Positions 38,595 to 48,009 are shown, counted from the first letter of the stretch. The stretch: 64,000 nt of DNA from Pycnococcus provasolii (GCA_938743325.2 OW568893.1:434001-498000), one strand, 5' to 3'. A program made the numbers and translations. Notes: generated by a model from the letters alone, not told the origin.

Positions 38595-38858
38595 ATGGTG
38601 AAGGACTTCTTCGGCACGTTCAGGTTGGCGTGCGTATGCAAAGACTGCGCGTGTCTTGAGTTCATCTCGAAGCTTGAGACACTCACGCGAGACGAGTACG
38701 ACGCACTAGGAGGCGCCGTCATGTCGTGCCAGCGCCGGTCGGACCTCACGCTGCTCTGCGCGACGTGCGGGCACAGCGCGGCGGAACACGCACCCGTTCC
38801 ATCGAGAAGTGGGTCGCCACCACCCGTGCCATTTGATGCGAGAGACCAATCTTACTAA
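38595..38858 (+). CDS. Small Cys-rich, probably zinc-binding protein
   Basis: 87 residues, ATG at 38595. Cysteines and histidines are arranged CVCKDCAC in the N-terminal third and LCATCGHSAAEH near the end, giving enough ligands for one or two zinc ions. I do not recognise the family. The CxxCGHSxxEH end loosely recalls FAM221-type Cys/His motifs. It lies between the bromodomain gene (divergent) and the FHA-like gene (convergent, 59 bp), so there is room for a compact gene. Coding status is plausible, not certain. Confidence 0.5.
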   Translation: MVKDFFGTFRLACVCKDCACLEFISKLETLTRDEYDALGGAVMSCQRRSDLTLLCATCGHSAAEHAPVPSRSGSPPPVPFDARDQSY

Positions 38859-38917
38859 TGAACAACAAAAAATTGTATAAGAATGTATGTCAATATGTGT
38901 AGTTGTGTGTTTGTAAC

Positions 38918-39499
38918 TTACAGGTCCGCCTCGTCCATCCTCTTTTTCACCTCGTCGTTCGCGCCGGCGGCGAAGCTTCCCTTGAACGCATTCATGAGCA
39001 TGTCCGTCGCGGCGCTCGGCGGCTCATCCGCGTCGTCGAGCTCCAGCGTCGCTGTGAGTATGACACTCTTTCCGTCATCGTCAAGCGCCTCAATGCACGT
39101 TCCCGGGCCTGCAATGTACGGCACGTTTGGGAAGAGTTCCTCGCCGTTCAGCTGTAGTTTGCCTTGACTTGTGTCCGTGACAAACACGCTTTTATTCTTT
39201 CTTTCCACTTCGAAGTGTTTATCTTTCAAGCAAGGCACTTGCGAGGTTCCAATGGAGACACGTGACGCGGGAGGTATATCAACGGAAGGCCAGTCACCGG
39301 CGAACACGACAGAAACGCTAGGCGGTGACCCTTCCCCAGAATCATCAGAGGACGCCTTGGCAAGAAAACACCGACTTCCTTGAGCACGAGAACGACTATG
39401 ACCTGAGGACTGACATACATGTATTCTTCCTCGACGACGAGTCGTATGAATACCAACCAATGATTGGGGAGGTGCAGATGCAGAGACGAAAGCCGCCAT
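38918..39499 (-). CDS. FHA-like domain protein with plastid transit peptide
   Basis: 193 residues from the ATG at 39499 (a TTG 18 bp upstream is ignored). The N-terminal ~50 residues (MAAFVSASAPPQSLVG, then RRRGR and Ser/Arg-rich) look like a chloroplast transit peptide. Residues about 75-145 resemble an FHA fold: RVSIGTSQV, KDKHFEVERKN, VFVTDTSQGKLQLNGEEL. The usual S..H is modified to KDKH. FHA domains bind phosphothreonine. The C-terminal 40 residues are acidic and helical (FKGSFAAGANDEVKKRMDEADL). Divergent, so the call is cautious; function unknown. Confidence 0.6.
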   Translation of the reverse strand: MAAFVSASAPPQSLVGIHTTRRRGRIHVCQSSGHSRSRAQGSRCFLAKASSDDSGEGSPPSVSVVFAGDWPSVDIPPASRVSIGTSQVPCLKDKHFEVERKNKSVFVTDTSQGKLQLNGEELFPNVPYIAGPGTCIEALDDDGKSVILTATLELDDADEPPSAATDMLMNAFKGSFAAGANDEVKKRMDEADL

Positions 39500-39611
39500 T
39501 GCCACACTTGACAACAAATAATGATTCTGGTCGGAGTCCGGATGAGCGAGAGCGAGATATTTGGTAAGGGTAAAGAAAGTCTCTGGGGGAGGAAGAAGGG
39601 GAAGCCGGGAG

Positions 39612-39671
39612 GATTAGGGTAATGGGTTAGGGTTAGGGTTAAGATTAGGGTTAGGGCTACCATTAGGGTTA
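39612..39671. promoter_or_regulatory. (TTAGGG)n-like tract in FHA/VPS50 divergent promoter
   Basis: TTAGGGTAATGGG, then TTAGGGTTAGGGTTAAG, ATTAGGGTTAGGG and ATTAGGGTTACGG lie in the 246-bp gap between the FHA-like gene (minus) and VPS50 (plus), 75-135 bp from the VPS50 ATG. Confidence 0.45.
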
Positions 39672-39745
39672 CGGCATCTTCTCCCCTGCTCCGGACGAAT
39701 ATTCCAATTTCAACATTCATTCTCGGACCCTTCGCTTTGCTCGCC

Positions 39746-42700
39746 ATGGCGGACATGCTGCGTCGTGCTCGCGACCGTCTTTCTCTTAAAGAAACCTCGA
39801 AGTCAAATCCTACGGGTGGTGCTGGTGCTCCTGGGGATGCTCCTGGTGGTGGTCTTCTGTCTCGTGCGTCAGCTCGTTTTGGTTTCTCATCCGCCATGAT
39901 TGGATCCAACGCTCGGTCTCCCAATGCATCTTCCTCTGGGAGGAAGTCCACCAAGAAGGCGTCTTCATCTGGCGCAGATTCGGCTTCTGGTGTTCTTGCG
40001 TCGTCGTCGTCGGCGGCACCACTTTCGTCGGCGCAGAGATTCCTGCAAGAACACCATAGCAACGCATCCGTCTCGTCGTCAGCCGTCTACAACTCCGCCG
40101 GACTCGTCAGCACGGCGACTGTCAACGCACTGCTGACGTCGACGTCAACATCATCAGCAGCAGCAGCAGCAACAACAAACGACGACGACGACGCCAACTC
40201 CGACGAAACGTCGTCGAAAACGCACGAACCTACGCCGGCTGAGCAGAGAGACGCCGCTGTCGTCGAAGCGCTCGAGCCGGCGTTCTTCGAGTCTGAACTT
40301 GACGAACTCGCGGTCGCGCTCACGCCGCTCGGAGATGACTTCAAAGAAACGGACATTGAACGCGCCATCGACGAGCGCGAAACGGCTCTTCACGCAGTCA
40401 CGAACCAACTTTCCAGGCAGGTGCAGGGCCACCGCGACGAAATCGTTGCAGGCATCGACCAGGTGTCCACGGTGGAACACGACCTAAACGCCGGATACAC
40501 GCTCGTGCGAAACGCAAGAAGGCACCTCGCGGTGGCTCAGGAGGAGGCGGCGCAGAGCGCGCGTGTTGCCGAGGGTGCTGCCCTCAAAAGACGCATCACC
40601 GCCGTGCTGGAAACCCTCCAGCAGCTCTCCGACGCGTGCGAGATGAGAGACCGCCTGCGCGCGGAACTCGAGGCGCACGAGTACGCCACCGCGGTGCGAA
40701 CGTGCGCGATCTGCATGGAGAAACTTTCCAACCTGGGCGACAAGGCTGGTGCGGCGAAAGACCTGAAAAGGACAATTGACAAGCTTCTCGACGAGGTGGT
40801 GCAAGGCATCGACGCGCAGGTGCGTGCCGTGTGCATGTCGTTCGACGACGAACGCATGGCGACGATCGTGGATGCGTACGTCTCCCTCGGCGATCCGTCG
40901 GGACTCGCGGACAAACTCGGCGCGGCATTCGGCGAGGCGGCGCTAACCGCCACGACCATGGTCGTCAAGGGATACGCGCTCGCGCCGTCGTCCAGAGCTG
41001 GCGGGCACGCCGCGAGCACGGGCGCCGCGGCAAATTGGACGTACGCCGAGCTCGTGGAGCGGCTGCCTGGCGAGATGTACCGCTCGTGCCTTCTCAAGAC
41101 GCTCGAGAGCCTTTTCGACGTCCTCGCCACTCACAGAGCGATGGTGCAGTGGCACGAGGAGCGGATGGAGGAGGCGCTCAAGGATGAGAGCAACAGCAAT
41201 GCCTCGGAGGTGCTGCGGCGAAATCTCGAGGCGCTTGCAGAGTGCCAGAGCGCGGCATGGGATCTCATGTCGAGGCGCGTTGCGACTCTGCTCGGCGCAC
41301 CCGCGGCACACGAGGGCGAGAACTTCGTTCACATTGTCAGAAGCGTCGATCGGTTCTGCGCGTGCGGCGAGGCGTTCACGGGCGTCGAGGCGAGTGCGCT
41401 GCGAAATCACATGGCGCGTCAGAGCTCCCGCTTCTTCTCCGGATACCATCGCCAGAATCTCGAGGGGCTCAAAAAGATGCTCGAGCACGAGATGTGGATG
41501 CCGCTTGGCGCGCCGGCGTCAACAAATGCGCCACACCTGAAGCGGTCGTTCGTTCGCACGGGTGGTGGCGGTGGCGCATCCTCGTCGAAGACGCCGATAG
41601 ACGGTGGTGGCGACCCTGCTGCACTCTTTCAACGTGGCAACCCATTCCGAGCTGACGAGGATGGCAAATTTCTCGAGGGGGATCAGGATCAGGATCAGGA
41701 TAGCCGTGCTGCAACCGCAGGAGACGATTCCGACGACGAACACGAAGCAGCTATGGTAGCTGAAGCGGAGGATGATGAAATGGGAGCAGGCGCTTCACGT
41801 GCAGGCGTCGCCGCTCCCGCCGCGGACGGCGGTGCCGTGGTTACCACGGGAAGTCTCGCGTGCCTAAAGTGGAGCGTACGATATGCGGAGCTCATGCCTC
41901 TACTCGGTCCATCGGCTTCCGTCACCGTTTTCCTTGGCTTGTGCCAGCTGTTCGAGGCTTACATGCTCCAGCTCTACCGCGTGTTTGGTCCGCGCGACCC
42001 ACTCACGGGCGGCTTTGCGGGCGTATCGACTGGCGCGCTGACGCCGCGGCTGCAGGCTACGCTGCAGCGCGTGACGCGCAGCATTGGCTGGGCGATGCCT
42101 GCGCCGCCGCCGGCGCCCATGCCGTCTCCCACATCCTCCTCGTCCGATGACGGCGGCTCCACCGGCGGTGCGCAGACGATGGCTGCACGCGCGAAGCAGA
42201 GCATGGCACGCGCGAAGCAGAGCATGCTCGCACGCGCGAACGGCGGCGCACCGTCATCGGCGGCGGGCGCTCTGGGCGGTGGCGGCGGCGATGCTGTGGC
42301 GTCATCGGAGACATCGTCGGGCATGCTGTCATCGGGGAACCTGTTTGCACTCCGCGAACGCTGTGCGGCATGCGAGAGCCTGCAGCACCTGGCGTCGGAG
42401 ATGCGAGGCGTGAAAGACGAGCTCAAGCACGCGCTCCCACCGAACTACCACCAGAAGGTTGGCGAGTGGTACACGCGAACTCTCGACAGCACGGACGATC
42501 TTGTCGAGTGTGTGTTCCGTGCCGCGGCGCAGCTTCTGTGGCCCGTCTCCGCGTTGGTGGAGGCGATCGCGTCGAGCAAGTACGACGCCGACGACATTGG
42601 CACAAGCCACAGTGCGTGGGTCGACGAGGTGCGCTCCGAGGCGAGCCGTTTCGCCTCCAATCTTGCGATTGCGTCGATGACTCCGCGCGACACGGATGTG

Positions 42701-43081
42701 CTGTGGGCGAGTGCCAGCCAACACGTGTGTCGCAGCGTGGTCGAAGGATGGAGCCGCAACAAGCGTGTCAGCCAGATGGGTGCGGCGCAGATGCAACTCG
42801 ACCTGAAGGAGATGGCAGCGGCATTCAAAGCTTGCGGTGCCACGGGCACACCGAACCTTGCTCTTGCGGAGGAGTACGTGACGGTGTTCTACCAGCCCAC
42901 GGAGGACGAGCTGGGCCGTTGGATGTTCACGCACGTGCACATGTGGAGCCCGAAGGTGCTCGAGGCTGCCGTTTCGCAGTACGGAGGCGCGATGGGCTGG
43001 AACAGGAAGATGGTTGCGGATTGGGTGGAACGAGCACGAGCTGCGGTGCAAGCTTCGAACGCATCTTCGAACGTTATGTAA
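39746..43081 (+). CDS. VPS50: VPS50/syndetin (EARP tethering complex subunit)
   Basis: 1111 residues from the ATG at 39746. The N-terminal ~120 residues are Ser/Ala-rich and disordered. Residues about 170-330 form the coiled-coil VPS54-N-like region (HAVTNQLSRQVQGHRDEIV, GIDQVSTVEHDL), and TIVDAYVSLGDPSGLADKL matches the conserved helical rod. Acidic and Gly-rich linkers follow at 600-840. The C-terminal DUF2451-like region contains ASESL-type ACESLQHLASEM, MQLDLKEMAAAF and EEYVTVFYQPTEDELGRW. VPS50 replaces VPS54 in GARP to make EARP, which tethers vesicles for endosome recycling. The length is close to the family norm allowing for linkers. Intronless. Confidence 0.8.
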   Translation: MADMLRRARDRLSLKETSKSNPTGGAGAPGDAPGGGLLSRASARFGFSSAMIGSNARSPNASSSGRKSTKKASSSGADSASGVLASSSSAAPLSSAQRFLQEHHSNASVSSSAVYNSAGLVSTATVNALLTSTSTSSAAAAATTNDDDDANSDETSSKTHEPTPAEQRDAAVVEALEPAFFESELDELAVALTPLGDDFKETDIERAIDERETALHAVTNQLSRQVQGHRDEIVAGIDQVSTVEHDLNAGYTLVRNARRHLAVAQEEAAQSARVAEGAALKRRITAVLETLQQLSDACEMRDRLRAELEAHEYATAVRTCAICMEKLSNLGDKAGAAKDLKRTIDKLLDEVVQGIDAQVRAVCMSFDDERMATIVDAYVSLGDPSGLADKLGAAFGEAALTATTMVVKGYALAPSSRAGGHAASTGAAANWTYAELVERLPGEMYRSCLLKTLESLFDVLATHRAMVQWHEERMEEALKDESNSNASEVLRRNLEALAECQSAAWDLMSRRVATLLGAPAAHEGENFVHIVRSVDRFCACGEAFTGVEASALRNHMARQSSRFFSGYHRQNLEGLKKMLEHEMWMPLGAPASTNAPHLKRSFVRTGGGGGASSSKTPIDGGGDPAALFQRGNPFRADEDGKFLEGDQDQDQDSRAATAGDDSDDEHEAAMVAEAEDDEMGAGASRAGVAAPAADGGAVVTTGSLACLKWSVRYAELMPLLGPSASVTVFLGLCQLFEAYMLQLYRVFGPRDPLTGGFAGVSTGALTPRLQATLQRVTRSIGWAMPAPPPAPMPSPTSSSSDDGGSTGGAQTMAARAKQSMARAKQSMLARANGGAPSSAAGALGGGGGDAVASSETSSGMLSSGNLFALRERCAACESLQHLASEMRGVKDELKHALPPNYHQKVGEWYTRTLDSTDDLVECVFRAAAQLLWPVSALVEAIASSKYDADDIGTSHSAWVDEVRSEASRFASNLAIASMTPRDTDVLWASASQHVCRSVVEGWSRNKRVSQMGAAQMQLDLKEMAAAFKACGATGTPNLALAEEYVTVFYQPTEDELGRWMFTHVHMWSPKVLEAAVSQYGGAMGWNRKMVADWVERARAAVQASNASSNVM

Positions 43082-43236
43082 CATAGTAGTTGTATGTTAA
43101 TCTGATACCAAAAGAAGGCATATTTAAAAGTAAGGATGCACAACCCGCTCTCGACTAGGGAAAAAAAATAAGGGTGAAATGTCATTACTTTTTTATGCGT
43201 TTTTTTTTTTGGCGTGACCAGCGTCTTTCTCGTTCT

Positions 43237-44784
43237 TCACTGGAATTCCACCAATCCCCTCTTAGCGAGCTTCACTTTAGGGTACCCTTCGATGGCAAGC
43301 AGCGTTGGGTTCTCCATGAAGAAGGCAAAGTTTTTGAGGAAGTAGACAGCATTCTCCGCCACCATAGCACGTCCGTCCATCGACAGGTTTACGGTCATGC
43401 GCTTCACCGCCTTCGGGCGCTTCGTGCTCGGGTCCAACTCAGCCTCCACGCGCGTTCCACCGACGGCGAGGATACCCCACTGCGGCGGATTCACAACCGC
43501 CTGGAACGAGTCGATTCCAAACATGCCAAGGTTGCTGACGGAGAAGCTCCCTCCCGTGAATTCCTCAGGCTTCAGCTTGTTGTCCCTCGCGCGTCCTGCA
43601 AGCTCGCGGATGTCCGCAGCAACCTGGAACACGCTCTTCTCGTCGGTGTTACGCACGATCGGCGTGACAAGTCCCGTGGGCGTGGCCACGGCAACGGCAA
43701 CGTCGACGGTTTCGAGCTCGTCGTACAGGCTAGGCGCATCGTCGTTGAATCGAATATTCGCCAGCTCCGTAGCACGCAGCGCGAGTCCCACGGCACGCAC
43801 GACGCAGTCGTTCATCGAGATCTTCGGCTGATCTTCACCTGCGGACTTGTTCATTTCCACGCGGAACTCCTCCGCGGCATCCATGCTAATCTCCTTCTGC
43901 ATGTACTGGTGCGGGTTCTCCACCTTGCTCTCCAGGAGTCGCGTCGCGATGATTTTGCGAATGGTTGTGACAGGGATCACCTCGAAGTCGTCGTTGGACT
44001 CGGGCAGCGCGGCGGGTGCCTTAGGTGCCTTAGGTGCCGCCGCGGTTGCGGCGGTTGCGGCGGCGGGTGGCGCCGCGCCAGGCTTCATTCCCGAGGCGAT
44101 GGCGGCAAGCACGTCGCCCTTTGTGATGATTCCTCCCGGTCCCGTTCCCGCGATTTGCGACTTCTGCAAGCCCGACGAAGCGAGCAAGTTAGCAGCGGCC
44201 GGTCCTATGAGCCGTGCTCCCTTGGAGCCAGGTGCCGCTGGTGTGGCTGCTGCTGCGACTGGTGCAGCTGCAGCTGCTGCGGCGACTGGTGCAGCAGCTG
44301 CTGCGGCGGCGGGTGCCGCAGCCGCAGCGGGTGCGGGAGCGGTGTAGTTGGCGAACGCGGCGACGTCCGCTTCGGATTCGCAGAGCACACCCAAGCACGT
44401 TCCCACGGCGACATCCTGCGCACCTGCGGGCACAAGTATTTTCGCGAGAAATCCTTCCTCCTGCGAGTCGAATCCGACCGTCGCCTTATCCGTTTCAATT
44501 TCCGCGATAATATCCCCTTCGTTGACCTTCGCTCCTTCGCTCATATTCCACTGCGCGATATTGCCTTGCGTCATGGTTGGCGAGAGCGCGGGCATGGCGA
44601 TGGGCGTGTGCGGCGGGAGGGTGGAAAAAGACACCTTAGATGAAGAAGGAAGACCCATAAGACCCATAAAAGAGGTCCTGTGAATAAGAAAGGAAGAAGG
44701 GGATGAAGCAGCAGCAGCAGCTACTGCTGCTCTCCTCCCGAACGAGAAGGCGAAAGAAACGCCAGACATGGCCATGGCGGACAT
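43237..44784 (-). CDS. Pyruvate dehydrogenase E2 (dihydrolipoamide acetyltransferase)-like, degenerate active-site motif
   Basis: 515 residues from the ATG at 44784. A transit peptide (1 to about 55, ending SFSTLPPHT) precedes a lipoyl domain (IAMPALSPTM, EIETDKATV with lipoyl Lys100). Then come an Ala/Pro-rich swing-arm linker, an E3-binding domain (GPAAANLLASSGL, GTGPGGIITKGDV) and the catalytic domain (RKIIATRLLESK, GFS-type SFSVSNLGMFGIDSF). The canonical HxxxDG motif is not present: the site reads VNLSMDGRAMVAENA (Met469 to Val475), lacking both catalytic His and the following Asp-Gly. The rest of the domain is intact. It may be an E2 with altered or lost acetyltransfer, or an E3-binding-protein-like subunit. 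Confidence 0.88.
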   Translation of the reverse strand: MSAMAMSGVSFAFSFGRRAAVAAAAASSPSSFLIHRTSFMGLMGLPSSSKVSFSTLPPHTPIAMPALSPTMTQGNIAQWNMSEGAKVNEGDIIAEIETDKATVGFDSQEEGFLAKILVPAGAQDVAVGTCLGVLCESEADVAAFANYTAPAPAAAAAPAAAAAAAPVAAAAAAAPVAAAATPAAPGSKGARLIGPAAANLLASSGLQKSQIAGTGPGGIITKGDVLAAIASGMKPGAAPPAAATAATAAAPKAPKAPAALPESNDDFEVIPVTTIRKIIATRLLESKVENPHQYMQKEISMDAAEEFRVEMNKSAGEDQPKISMNDCVVRAVGLALRATELANIRFNDDAPSLYDELETVDVAVAVATPTGLVTPIVRNTDEKSVFQVAADIRELAGRARDNKLKPEEFTGGSFSVSNLGMFGIDSFQAVVNPPQWGILAVGGTRVEAELDPSTKRPKAVKRMTVNLSMDGRAMVAENAVYFLKNFAFFMENPTLLAIEGYPKVKLAKRGLVEFQ

Positions 44785-45437
44785 GTTCGTGTGAAGTGTG
44801 AAGTGTGGGGAGGGTTTGGGAGCGAGGGTCCCCGAAGAAGAAGGGAAGGGGTCCCAGTCCCGACTAGGAAGTACGGGGTGTGCAGGTAGGGTAGTTCTAA
44901 CTTCTAAGAAATGGTCGGAGGGGAGGAGGCTGGATCCAGTGGAAACAGGGATCCCTTCCCTTCCCTTCCCTTCCCTTCCTTCTTCGATCACCACTGGAGT
45001 ACTAGGGACCCGACCAGACGATCTCGCCCGACCTTTCTGTAGGGACCCTGATTAGTGAGCCTCAGCTTCGTTGGGGCTTCGTTGTGGCTTCGTTCCCTTG
45101 CCGATGCATCCTTCCCCTTGTAATTTTACCTCACGATAGTTGGGCGCAGCTTTCCTTTCTCCAGTTCGGGGTTCCATTTCGGGGTTGGGATTCTTCAGTT
45201 GCCAACCGGTAATTCTTGCCCCGGTGCTTTCATCATCAAAGAATGTTTTTGTTGATTGTAGCACATCTTGATTTCACTCCAAAAAATACACTCGCCGAAG
45301 AGGAACGACGCGAGCGCGAGCGGCGACGTGAGATTCACTCGGCTTGTTTGGTTCTGGCTCAGGTTTGAAAGACCGCTCAGGGTACAGCAACAGCAACAAG
45401 AGTACCCCGCAGCAACAAGCAGTTAGTAGGGGACTAG
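44785..45437. other. Intergenic region with (CCCTT)n and ACCCCGAA motifs
   Basis: 653 bp. A CCCTT array spans 44953-44980. TTCGGGGTTCC (45166-45177) and TTCGGGGTTGGG (45179-45190) are reverse-complement copies of the recurrent ACCCCGAA motif, about 385-405 bp upstream of the E2 start. No gene recognised. Confidence 0.4.
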
Positions 45438-47231
45438 CTAGTTCCAAGGGATTGCTGCGAGGCGGCGCTCGAGGTAGCCCGGGCAGTTGAGCAATGCAGC
45501 CTTCTCCAGGTCGTAGTCCCACTGCGGGAACAAGTTGATGTCCGAGAATGGCGCGGATTTCGGGAAGAGTTGAGACACGACCTGGTTCAGCCCAAAGAAT
45601 TCTTCCTCGACCATTGGCGCCTTATTGATGGCATGGATTATGGCCTTCCTCACATTGATGTCGTCGGTCGGAGCCATGCCGGTGTTGAGAACGATGACCG
45701 TGTTCTGGAATACGTCCGAGCGGATTGTCTCGAAGGTACCGCTGTGCTTGGTCTCAAAGTTGCGCACCTGAGAGCTGGTGAGCGGCCCAATGCCAAGCGC
45801 CATGTCCAAGTCCCCAGAAAGAAGTGCGGCCTCCACCGCGTCCGTGTCGTTGAAGTACTTCACTTCGAGGAACTCGATCGCGGGCGCACCGCCCCAGTAC
45901 GCCTCGTTCCTCGCGAAGAGAACACTAAGGTCCGTGGTGTTGTCCGCAGGGTCAACCTCCTTCGAAACGAATTTGAAGGGCCCCGTGCCGATCGGAGCCT
46001 TGAGGCCAACGCACGTCACGTTCTCGTAGAGGTGATTCCACTTTTCCGGACCGAAGCCGCCTTCACTTTGAGGGGTGCACGAGTTGTGCGTGTCCGTCTT
46101 CGTGCCTCCCTCCGCAAAGGCAGACGCAGCCGTCATCACCAAGGGGCGGAGGTACCCAAGTTCCTGAAGCAGCGGGTAGTACGGCGCGGACGTTTCGATT
46201 ACGAAACGACCCTCGGCGTCGCAGCTCCAAGACGATATGATTTCCGGAAGGCCGTACCACAAGTGCCGTTCTTTCACCGTGGGGTTCAGGACGTGGTCGA
46301 AATTCAGCTTGGCGACGCTGCAGTTCCAGCTGCTTCCGTCGTGGAACTTAACGCCCTCCCGAAGCGTGAAGACGGCGCGCTGGCCGTCGCCGTTGTTCGT
46401 GACTTCCCACTCGGTGGCAAGCGCTGGCTCGATAGCTCCGTCCTTGCCATAACGGACAAGGCCCTCGTAGATCCAGTTGTTCACGAACAGCTCGTTCGGG
46501 AAGTAGAGATGGGGATTCAGTGGGCCAACCGACTGGAACAGCCCGTTCGTGGTTCCAGGAGCCACTGTCACGTTCGCAGAGCCGGAAAGGATGCGCACGT
46601 CGTTGAGGTCGTAGGCCCACAGCTGATTACCGGGCAGGACGCCGGTCAGGCGGCGATTGAACACGTAGGGGGCGCGCTCGCCCCACAGCGGGACGTTGAA
46701 CGCCTCGCCGTGCACGTCGCGGAGAATCTCTTCCCACCCCTTGGCAATCTTTGACTGGTCCAGCTCCTTCTGTACAGCCTCGATCTTGCTCATCAGCGAC
46801 TCCCGGGTCAGCGGCGCCGTCAAATTTTCCAGCGCCACGTGGTGGGCATTGGCCGTTGCCTGGCGCCACGATGTGGCGTAGCTGTGGGGATCGTACGGCG
46901 CGCCCCACGTCTTGCTCATGAACATATTGAAGGCACCCTGACTCATCAGCTCCCCCCACACCTCGCGATCGACCTCGCTCGTGTTGACTGAGATTCCAAT
47001 CGCCGCTAGGTCCCGCGTGATCTCGTCCACCACAGCCGACGCGTGCGGATCGCCCTCCTTTACGATGAAGTCGACGGAGAGCGGCCTGCAGTCGTCGGGC
47101 GAGAAGGCGGGGATGCCAAGACCGCCGCCACTTCCCGTGATAGCACTCTCCTCCTCCAGCGTGTCAGCGTCCGCCGGCAGCAGCGACCCAGCCAGGAGCA
47201 GGAGCAGCGATGCTAGGCGTGGTGTCGGCAT
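45438..47231 (-). CDS. Secreted NikA-like (SBP_bac_5) solute-binding protein, circularly permuted
   Basis: 597 residues from the ATG at 47231 (a GTG upstream at 47390 is ignored). MPTPRLASLLLLLAGSLLPADA is a clear signal peptide. Residues about 45-210 (LSVDFIVKEG, ITRDLAAIGISVN, MFMSKTWGAPYDPHSYATSW, LHDEA-like VHGEAFNVPLWG) correspond to the C-terminal part of bacterial family-5 solute-binding proteins such as NikA. Residues about 220-597 (GPLNPHLYFPNELFVNNW, YEGLVRYGKDGAIEPALA, FTLREGVKFHDG, APIGTGPFKF, RNEAYWGG, INVRKAIIHAINKAPM, WDYDLEKAALL) correspond to the N-terminal and central parts. The halves are therefore in reverse order. Binding of nickel, a metal chelate or peptide is inferred from family. 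No ABC transporter gene is nearby. Confidence 0.88.
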   Translation of the reverse strand: MPTPRLASLLLLLAGSLLPADADTLEEESAITGSGGGLGIPAFSPDDCRPLSVDFIVKEGDPHASAVVDEITRDLAAIGISVNTSEVDREVWGELMSQGAFNMFMSKTWGAPYDPHSYATSWRQATANAHHVALENLTAPLTRESLMSKIEAVQKELDQSKIAKGWEEILRDVHGEAFNVPLWGERAPYVFNRRLTGVLPGNQLWAYDLNDVRILSGSANVTVAPGTTNGLFQSVGPLNPHLYFPNELFVNNWIYEGLVRYGKDGAIEPALATEWEVTNNGDGQRAVFTLREGVKFHDGSSWNCSVAKLNFDHVLNPTVKERHLWYGLPEIISSWSCDAEGRFVIETSAPYYPLLQELGYLRPLVMTAASAFAEGGTKTDTHNSCTPQSEGGFGPEKWNHLYENVTCVGLKAPIGTGPFKFVSKEVDPADNTTDLSVLFARNEAYWGGAPAIEFLEVKYFNDTDAVEAALLSGDLDMALGIGPLTSSQVRNFETKHSGTFETIRSDVFQNTVIVLNTGMAPTDDINVRKAIIHAINKAPMVEEEFFGLNQVVSQLFPKSAPFSDINLFPQWDYDLEKAALLNCPGYLERRLAAIPWN

Positions 47232-48009
47232 GTTGGCGTGCAACAAAGCCTTTGTTCGACGTGGGCGGTGGTCGCACAGCGCGCGCGCGATGGAACAACT
47301 GCGGTGGAATATCGCGCGGGACCGAAACCTAGGACACCACACCACGTGGTGTGTCAGAGTGTCACGCAGGGTCGGTTGCGCCTGACCCACGGATAGACCC
47401 CGGGGATTTTCTTGGGAGCAAGGGGAGATAACACTTAGTCAGCACTTATTACAAAAAATCTCATAAATGAACTCATATGACCTCATATAACTGTCATCTC
47501 CCCCCGTTAAACGAGAGAAACAAACCCCCCCCCCCCCCCCCCCTGAACCGAACTTTTTCCTAATCTCCTCCTCCAACCCTAACCCTAACCGCGCTCGCTC
47601 TCGCATGTTGCGACAACAAAGTGTGTGTGTTTGATTCCTCTCCTCCCAAACCCCCAAAATACTACTGACCCCGAATTCCTCCCGTCAAGAGATTCCCAAA
47701 GGGAACGGAACCCCCGAACAAACTCCCACGAGATTCCATGTGGTTCAAGGATGGACCCCCAGTCAGCCAGTGGGAACCCCTTTGGCCCTATAAGAATTTA
47801 GATCTGCGTTTGTTTGTGGTGGTCGGGGGATTGATAAAGTGTGGCCCAGAAGGAACAAGGCCCCTCCCCTGATTTCCCCTCCCTCCCTGTCAGCCTGCTG
47901 TCCCTGCTGTCCCCATTCGCCGCTCGTCCAGAATTCTCATCTCACCTTTGTTTATTTCAAAGACTTCATTGTGCTCTCCTGTTGTACTCGTTTCACAAAT
48001 CAACCAATC
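47232..48009. other. Divergent promoter region with C19 run, telomere-like and ACCCCGAAT motifs
   Basis: 778 bp between the binding-protein gene (minus) and the one-helix gene (plus). It holds 19 consecutive C (47525-47543), AACCCTAACCCTAACC (47575-47590) and ACCCCGAATT (47668-47677). A minus-strand frame extending the binding-protein frame upstream starts at GTG and is not called. Confidence 0.5.

Noticed and set aside
43174-44643. 489-residue plus-strand frame with Cys/Gly-rich end
   Set aside because: Antisense to the PDH-E2 gene. The CGGCGGGC-like composition is the complement of the Ala-rich linker.
45570-46754. 394-residue plus-strand frame
   Set aside because: Antisense to the NikA-like gene, with no recognisable domain.
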